Below are positions 57,222-64,000 of a DNA stretch of 64,000 nucleotides, piece after piece. Each line of letters begins with the position of its first letter. Position 1 is the stretch's first letter. The notes under the pieces were generated by a model. The model did no database searches. It was given only the letters and a program-made list of their open reading frames with translations, and had not been told where the DNA came from. Source of the DNA: Galeopsis tetrahit (Eukaryota; Streptophyta; Magnoliopsida; Lamiales; Lamiaceae); contig OY776120.1 of assembly GCA_963675135.1 (NCBI GenBank), positions 16,892,001 through 16,956,000 on the forward strand, given 5' to 3'. The position numbers were made by a program, and so were the translations under genes.

Positions 57222-57278
57222 GTCCCATCGTGCTAGCCTGTTTTTAATTTTCCCCACAATCGAGGTCCATTCCTGGTG

Positions 57279-58679
57279 TGCTGTCGCCGGCACCCAAAAA
57301 TAATTCCTTAACTACCCACTAATATAGTAGGCAAGTAAGGGTCGATCCACAGGGAACGGTGTAATTTAATTGAATTAATTTATGTATGAAAGCAATAAAA
57401 AGGGGGGGGGGGGGGTTGGATTGGTGAACTAAAATCTACTAAATAACAAAGAGATAACAATAAAGAGTAGGTAAAATAATATGTATTCAAATAATAAGAA
57501 CGATCTAGCCCTCGGATAGTGTCCCCTTAATTAATTATACCAATTTAATCAACAAACCCGGTTATCTCAATTTATTCTCGAATCTTATCCCTAAACCAGT
57601 TGTACGATCAAACTAGTTCGAATTGCTTCTTACGTTTAATTAATCAGTAGGTACGACCCCCAATTAATCTATCCCTACGAATAATCCTAAAACATGTATC
57701 TAAGGTTCAACTCGAGAGACGCATTCAAGAATTAAAACAATAGGATAAATTAGACCATGAATACGAGAGCTCGTTTCATGCAACCTAAATGCTACTACTC
57801 CCTAAGGTGTTCTGCCTTAGTTGCTACAATTCCTACAATATTATAACAATTACAGATTATAATTTACAGGATAGCTAGAATTGAAATAGGAATAAAATTG
57901 GGTGATCAAGCCTATTAAACTCCTAATTCAAACATGCATAGCATCTACTCAAGTAATAACAAAATCGAGATATAAATTAAAATCAACCAGTAATTATTTA
58001 ATTAAACAGGCATAATCGATATAAGGTTTCACATCCTCGGGCTAGAATAAAGAAATTACATACGCATAATAAACGAGATAACACAAATAGTTGATGAATT
58101 CATGTTTTCTAATTATCTAATAACAAGAATGGTCAGGCAGAACTCAGAAAATAATTAAATCAAAACAAAGTTTCATGGATAATCCCCTCTGCTGTGATGA
58201 TACACACGGCCAATTCCTCTCTCCTCCGCGTTACGGCTAACACTTTACCAAAAAGCCAAAAACCAACGTTGACTTTCTGCCCCTTGTCCTCTCCGATGCG
58301 GCTCTATATTCCCCCTCCTTTCAAAAAGGGAATCAAAACCCCCAAAAACAATTCTGGTCCAACACTTACTAATGGGCCTAGGCTCTTAGAATTAATCTTC
58401 TCTTTTAATTTAATAAATTCCAATAGAATTAGGCCCACTTCCTCAGTATCCTTTTATTTTCTTTTACTTCAGCAACCAACACAGCCCACTTGCATAATTA
58501 CTTGTCCTTCATTCACATCAAAATTCTCCAAATTTTTACCTGAAATCAATAGGAAAATAAAAATATCAGGGTAATTAAAGGCACGAAATAATGAGTCGAA
58601 TGGTGCACCAAAATACCAATTTAATTCACAAGGAATATTCATTTAAGGCACAAAAATATACACTAAATCCGACTCATCA
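57279..58679 (-). repeat. 3' LTR of Gypsy element 1
   Basis: 1,401 bp, TGCTGTCGCC ... GACTCATCA on the + strand, next to LINE sequence on the left and to a polypurine tract on the right (minus strand GTGGGGGGATT, 58680-58690). A run of 14 G lies at 57402-57415. The partner LTR is outside the window. Confidence 0.75.
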
Positions 58680-60403
58680 AATCCCCCCACACTTGAACCA
58701 TTGCTTGTCCTCAAGCAACAATTACAATAAAAGGGAAAACAGTACCATATCACACAACCAACACCAACTGCTCAAATGTTCGAACAAGATTAACAAAAAT
58801 ACTTCCACACAATTCTAGCATTTGAATTTGCCTTTTGAGCCATAATCAAAAGTAACTCGTCCCTCTTATACAGCTGAGACCTTTTACTCACACCTAAGCA
58901 TGAAACTCATCAATTAACGATCATCCCGAGTACATCAGTAGTTCCTTAAAACCTTGTTTTTGGTTCATTTGATTCAATCCTCTATCGAAATACTAATCTG
59001 AGTGGTATCCGTCTCTTCTTTTCATATTTTTTTTTCCTCTTGGAGTTGGAATTTTTTTTTCTTCAACTTTCAAACGAGGTCCGCAGCTCCTCTCTACTTT
59101 TCGGGTTTTAGCTCTTTTTTGTGTTATTAATTTTTCATTCAAAGCACATGAGCCCCCTCAAGTAGGTAGCTGTTTCAGCCCCTCGTTATTTTTTTTTTTC
59201 ATTTCAATGCTTTTCAACTCAACTCCTTTTTTCTTTTCCTCCATCCTCAATTATTTCAATATTTTTCGACTTCGTCCACCAACTCAGATTTTCCTTCTTA
59301 AGAGAACCAAAACAAATTTACCCAAAATACAAGAAATTTAGAACTACTTAAGCACCAAAATAACCAAAAATCAACTCGATTCCACCACTCAAGCATAAAT
59401 ATCAAATCCAATCATCAATCGGGACAAACTATCAAAGATCACAGCATATTTAACAAAAAGAAACAAATTTCAGCCACTAGATTCATATGCAAATACTCAT
59501 GCCATCAAGTTTCAAACACTCAAGAATGCCCAATAGCAACATATACAAGACACAAGAATAATAAAAACACCACACATAATAATTCACTCCCCCCACACTT
59601 AAATAGGTGCTAGTCCCTTAGCACTAAAGCATAAAGCAAGAGATACAAATTATAATACCGTATAAAAATGAAAACAGAGTGGAACGGGGGTACCAGATTC
59701 TAAGGTGTGGTGGGTGCTGCTATTGTTCCGGTGGTGGAGTGTGTTGCGTCGGCTCTACTACTGGTTAACCACAGCCACTGAAATTCCGGAGAGGAAGATT
59801 GGAGGGTCGCGGCTTTGCAACAGATGGGTGTAGGTGGAGGCGCGTGGTCGGCTTGCGCAAGTGCGACGGCGCTGCTACAAACGCGCCTGTGGTGGTCAGC
59901 CGCTGTCTAGGTGGTTTGATGATGCAGGTCGGGCCGCAGCAATTGCGGTGAGGAAGACTAGGGGTGCGATGGAATCGGCGTTGGAGACGCGGCGCTGCAG
60001 AGGGGGACGACGCTGCACTCCGGTGAGTGAGAGAGAGGGTGATAGCAGGACGGTGGTTCGGCGATGGTGGCGCAGCTCCGTTCCCGACGCGACGGTGGTG
60101 AATGGGTGGACGGCGAAGAGAGGGTATGTGGGAGGCGGAGTGGGACATGTGGGCACGGGTGAGGTAGGGTTTCTGTGATGGGCTTCTAGCCTTCTACTCC
60201 TGGGCCTGTTGGAAAAAAAGAAAAGAAAAAAAATGAAATTAAAAAAACTAAGTGAAAAATTAAAAACTAATCACGTAGAAAAAAATAATAATTAGTTCCA
60301 GGAGAGGTGTTTTGTTAAGGCGTGCCCACGCCTTATCTGAAATCCTCTCCCAAAACACAAACGCACAAAAACGAAATTAAAAGAGAAAAATAACAAAATA
60401 AAA
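58680..60403 (-). other. Gypsy element 1, 3' untranslated region
   Basis: Contains TTGCTTGAGGACAAGCAA-type sequence and the polypurine tract typical of Athila-like elements. A second CCCCCCACACTTAAATAGG motif is at 59590. A GC-rich island at 59690-60180 has an open minus-strand frame of 127 codons (59765-60148). It is Arg/Pro/Ser/His-rich and unassigned, perhaps a captured gene 5' end. The GCGCTTGTTGGGAGGCAACT motif at about 60440 marks the pol-to-UTR boundary in such elements. Confidence 0.65.
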
Positions 60404-61614
60404 CTAAGTAAATATTGAGTTGCCTCCCAACAAGCGCCTTTGTTTATTGTCGGTGGCTCGACTTGAAAAATATATGTCATCCAACTTTCCCAAATACGTG
60501 TACTTCAAGTGCTCAGGAGGTAGCTTCAATTCAAGATCCAAGGCCTGCAAGGAAGATGGAAGAGTTTTTGGATAAATGTTTGGCAATTTATCAAAGACAA
60601 CCTCATACATATCTGACATCTCCAAAATTATAGATTTCTCGTCCTTTTTTTTCATTTCTTGCAGACTTTCTAATTCATTCTTGCAATCAAGCTCAAAAAC
60701 TTCTTGCACAATTGGTTCTATGACACTCACAGCAAAAAGAGAGTCAAAAGCATTAGGAAATTTCATAGCATCAAATATATTAAAATGAATGATTTGTCCA
60801 TCAAATTCCATTGTGAGGGTACCCCCATGAACATCTATTTTTGTTTGGGAAGTGTCCATAAATGGTCTTCCTAACAAAATAGGTATGAAATGTCCCGGAT
60901 TATCATTTATATTTAACACATAAAAATCTGCAGGAAAGATTAACTTATCTACCTGTACGAGAACATCCTCAACTACACCAACTGGATGTGTGACACTTCT
61001 ATCAACTAGTTGGATAGTCACTCCCGTCTCCTTCAATGGTCCAATGCCTAACTTCTCATATATAGATCGAGGCATGACATTAATAGAGGCTCCAAGATCA
61101 AGCATAGCTTGCTCAATCTTGTGATCCCCTATTGTACAAGGAATAACGAACATACCCGGATCCTTCCTTTTTGGAGGCAGCTTCTTTTGGAAGACGGCTG
61201 AGATGTGCTCTCCCATGAGGATCTTTTCGTTCCCAACCAACTTACGCCTATTAGTGCACAATTCTTTCAAGAACTTGGCATACCTTGGAATTTGCTTAAT
61301 AGCATCTATCAACGGAATGTTGATCTCAACCTTTCGGAACACGTCAAGTATTTGCTGGTCCTTGATACTTTTTTCTGCCTTTTTAAATCTGGACGGGAAG
61401 GGTAAAGGGTTAGTAATAATAGGAATTGAATTATGAGCATTTACCTCATTTTTCATTTCTGGGACACTGACACTGAGGGGATCAGTGTTACTGAAATCTG
61501 CATCCTGATTTTTTCGGACAGCTTTCTCGGGTCCAACCAGCTCGTCCCGAGCATCAATCTGACCATTAGGGACTTGTGACTGCCCCTCATCACCTGCTGA
61601 CTTGTTCGTATTTT
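60404..61614 (-). pseudogene. Gypsy (Athila-like) gag-protease remnant lacking RT, RNase H and integrase
   Basis: Minus-strand frame of about 400 codons. It runs from the gag C-terminus (PFPSRFKKAEKSIKDQQILD, IDAIKQIPRYAKFLKELC) into the retroviral-type protease (EQAMLDLGASINVMP, then PILLGRPFMDT). After PPEHLKYTYLG, where reverse transcriptase should begin, the sequence jumps directly into 3' untranslated sequence. An internal deletion has thus removed RT, RNase H and integrase. The gag N-terminus is cut off at 61614 by Gypsy element 2. Confidence 0.88.
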
Positions 61615-63541
61615 TGCACACTTTTTACAACTATACGATCCCCACAAGCGTATGGGTTCGTTAGTAGTACGATAAGTATACCAAGTAAAATTTCGTTCCA
61701 AGGATCTAATTAAGTGCCAATGAATCCCTAGAATTGCAAGTTATCATGCCATTGTAGTAACTAACCTCGTTTGTTTGGATTTTCGGGAATATAAAGACAA
61801 GTACTTAACTAGATAAACTAAACACAAAGAAACGAACTAAAGCAAGAACACGATATCTAACTTCCTTTCGAAAGTGCAAGGTGAGAAGGTATTGCCTAGG
61901 GTATATCCATCTTATAGGTTGTGTGGTGAATTATGGGGACAAGAATACACAATTTAAACCTAATGTGTTGGGAAGAACTAAAGGCTATCACTCGTGTGTG
62001 TCGACCAATCCCTTGTGAGGCCTAGGTGAACACGTGCATTGACTAGCAATTATATCGTCTAATCAATACCATAGGATCATAGGATAGTGTCTCATAAACA
62101 CGTTCAACACGGTTACTAATGTTTATGAGACGCCCTTTCACTAATCTAATAGACGACTTCTAATCGAATAGTGTCTAGCGTTGTCGATCTAAGCAACTAA
62201 CCCCCGGTCGGTGTAGCCAATTACTATGTTAATTCTAATCGATTAATTCAAGCTCATACACACATTCCTAATCATGCAATCCAATACGGTCGTTGAAATC
62301 GACACAACTAAGAATGCTAGCTAATAGGGTGAATTAACCAATTGAATCATGCAAATTACCACACTAGAAGCATATACACCCAATTCCTAAGCTAATCATG
62401 CAATTGATCCATAATTCCACCACATAACCACCAAAACTTCAACACCCTAGGCAATTAATACTTAGCCCATGGTTCTAAGATAGAAATCCATGGCTAGGAT
62501 GCAAGAAATCACAAATTCCATCACAATTAAGAAATCAAATGCAAGAAATAATAGAATTGGGGAATTGAAATGAGAATTAAAGAGATATCACCTTAAAACT
62601 TGAAATGTAGCTACAAACTTCAATTACTTACAAAGCCCAATGGAAATCTTCACTTGAATCATCAAATTAAACTAGAATCTAAGTTAACTATGGAATGAAA
62701 TTGCCAAAAATATGAAAACCCCTACAACTATGTGTGATTGTGTGTGAATTGCTCTCCAAGGTGTTGTGTCCTTTTCAAAAACGAACTTTGGACCTTATAT
62801 ACTCTTCCAAAAGTGCTAAACACGTGCCCTTAAGTCGAAACACGTTTTTAGACAAAAATAGGAGGTCACTCGGCCGGATTGCGTAGCTCGGCCGGATCGG
62901 GCACTTCCAAAAACGTGTTTTGCCTTTTTGTTCACTCAGCAACTCGGCCGAATGCTGTAGCTCGGCCGAGTCGGGCCGTAGAATGCCTTTCCCTTTTTTT
63001 TTTCAGGAACTCGGCCGGATTGCGTAGCTCGGCCGGATCACCAATCATTCCAGATTCTGGAATGAAATTCCACTCGGCCGGATCACCCCGACTTCCAGAT
63101 TCTGCATTCGACCTTCCATTCGGCCGAGTTGTGGGACTCGGCCGAGTTGTGCACCTTTCCCACTCGGTCGGATAGAGTAGCTCGGCCGAGCTGCTGGACT
63201 TCCAGATTCTGCCTTCAATATTTCACTCGGCCGAGTTGTGGAGCTCGGCCGAATTGCCTCTTCCTTATTCCTTTGTGCACCGATTCCACTCCGTGGCTCC
63301 GATCAGCTCGATTCTTCTTGCATATGCACTCTCTCTTCATCTTCTTTCATCTGACATTTTCTCAGTTTGATTCCTTCGTGTGATTTGCTTCAAAACTCAT
63401 CGTTTTTCCCCTAAAAACAATGCAAAACAATCATGTATCAATAATTCGGTAAACAAACTATTTTTACATAACTTTTGCACTCTTAATACGACAATTCAAG
63501 CATATTCACACTATAAATTCATGCAATCTCACCACAAATCA
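61615..63541 (-). repeat. 3' LTR of Gypsy element 2, inserted into element 1 gag
   Basis: About 1,927 bp, TGCACACTTTTTACAAC ... CACCACAAATCA on the + strand. 62870-63260 holds a dense series of CTCGGCCGAG/CTCGGCCGGAT motifs spaced about 30 bases apart. A promoter-like region is likely here but not resolvable. All short open frames are judged non-coding. Confidence 0.72.
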
Positions 63542-64000
63542 CCCCCCCAAACTTAAAGGTTTGCTTGTCCCCAAGCAAAGAATCAAAGAACAAAGGTGAG
63601 TGATTGTGATGAATTTTTGAACCATGGAATCAATGCTAGTAATGATAAAAGCAAATGAACTTTTCAAAGAATGATCTTCAAATCATGAACTCTCTTACCA
63701 CCATCATGCACGGAGTGATTCAAACGAAGCAAAATCGAATACTAAATCCACATTCCTCACAAGATGTGTATCACTCAATCACACAAAGGAATTATGGACT
63801 TGCATCACTCATCAATTGCTTCACATCAACTAGTTACCATAAGCTTGCCATGAGTTTCTTCTATCCACCACTTTTGTGTTTCACAACAAGATCAATAGGG
63901 CTTTTTCTAGGGACGTAACGTAGGCTCTTTGGACACGGTGGGAAACATTTGGATAAAAGTAACTAGACTAGTGGAGGAACAATGAACACTTTATCACTTC
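63542..64000 (-). other. Gypsy element 2, polypurine tract and internal 3' region (partial)
   Basis: Minus-strand polypurine tract GTTTGGGGGGG at 63542-63552, with the adjacent TTGCTTGGGGACAAGCAAAC hairpin (about 63559-63578) shared in outline with element 1. The rest is non-coding and runs off the window. Confidence 0.65.

Larger units (their letters stand above)
53513..57278 (-). mobile_element. LINE, minus strand, split by later insertions
   Basis: The 3' tail is the T-run at 53513-53522. Reading the minus strand from 57278: HQEWTSIVGKIKNRLARWDD continues across the hAT insertion into KKISMGGRITLLNSVISFLP and YHI. Past the solo LTR it continues as PKKTMSEIVRLQCNFLWG, LGVSDIGIFNKTLLGKWGWR and finally KVKEELRARLWSWF. 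Removing the inserts and one copy of each target duplication restores collinearity. Frameshifts occur (e.g. at GGWE/GGGS near 54830). The 5' part lies beyond the Gypsy insertion at 57279. Confidence 0.88.

Noticed and set aside
58194..58574. 126-codon + strand frame
   Set aside because: It lies wholly within the Gypsy element 1 LTR, opposite to element orientation, with no domain.
62879..63383. Two overlapping + strand frames
   Set aside because: They are produced by the CTCGGCCGAG repeat series in the LTR.

Overview
This is a 64 kb stretch of plant nuclear DNA. It is AT-rich and has spliced genes, a plant F-box gene, berberine-bridge-enzyme-like (BBE-like) oxidases and nearly every class of plant transposable element. 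A eudicot is likely; an asterid (perhaps Lamiales) is a guess from gene flavour only. No tRNA, rRNA or CRISPR locus was seen.

Host genes are few. The last exon of an NAD kinase (NADK1 type) enters at the left edge (793-996, +). A one-exon F-box/FBA gene lies at 6529-7635 (-). Three intronless BBE-like genes stand in tandem on the + strand at 30175-31809, 36856-38490 and 45798-47360. They share promoter-proximal and 3' flanking sequence, so they arose by tandem duplication. Relics include a phenylalanine ammonia-lyase fragment (3361-3691, -) and two decayed copies of the BBE promoter/leader (about 29428 and 44880).

The rest is mobile DNA, much of it resolvable to the base by target-site duplications (TSDs). 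Main elements: a CACTA element (11018-13261, TSD TTT); a hAT MITE (15569-16226, TSD CATGTAAT); an 8.4 kb Mutator-like element or MULE (17290-25662, TSD AAAATTAAT) with a three-exon MURA-type transposase, a GRF-zinc-finger/membrane protein and a multi-exon coiled-coil gene; a 5'-truncated LINE between BBE genes 1 and 2 (33697-36355, 16-bp TSD); a foldback MULE-type MITE (43955-44596, 9-bp TSD); a tRNA-derived SINE (44651-44761) with a sister copy at 5390-5505; and an intact Copia retrotransposon directly behind BBE gene 3 (47551-52261) with identical 194-bp LTRs and a 1366-codon open frame, so it inserted recently.

The right end (53.5-64 kb) is a nest. A LINE is split by a solo LTR (54890-56405), a hAT MITE (56503-57221) and a Ty3/Gypsy Athila-like element (from 57279). 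That element has lost its RT-RNase H-integrase region and is itself interrupted by a second Gypsy element (LTR 61615-63541).

Together the BBE genes form a probable specialised-metabolism or cell-wall oxidase cluster whose spacers and promoters are being remodelled by transposons. The clearest case is a 213-bp hairpin element ending about 13 bp before the TATA-like box of BBE gene 3.
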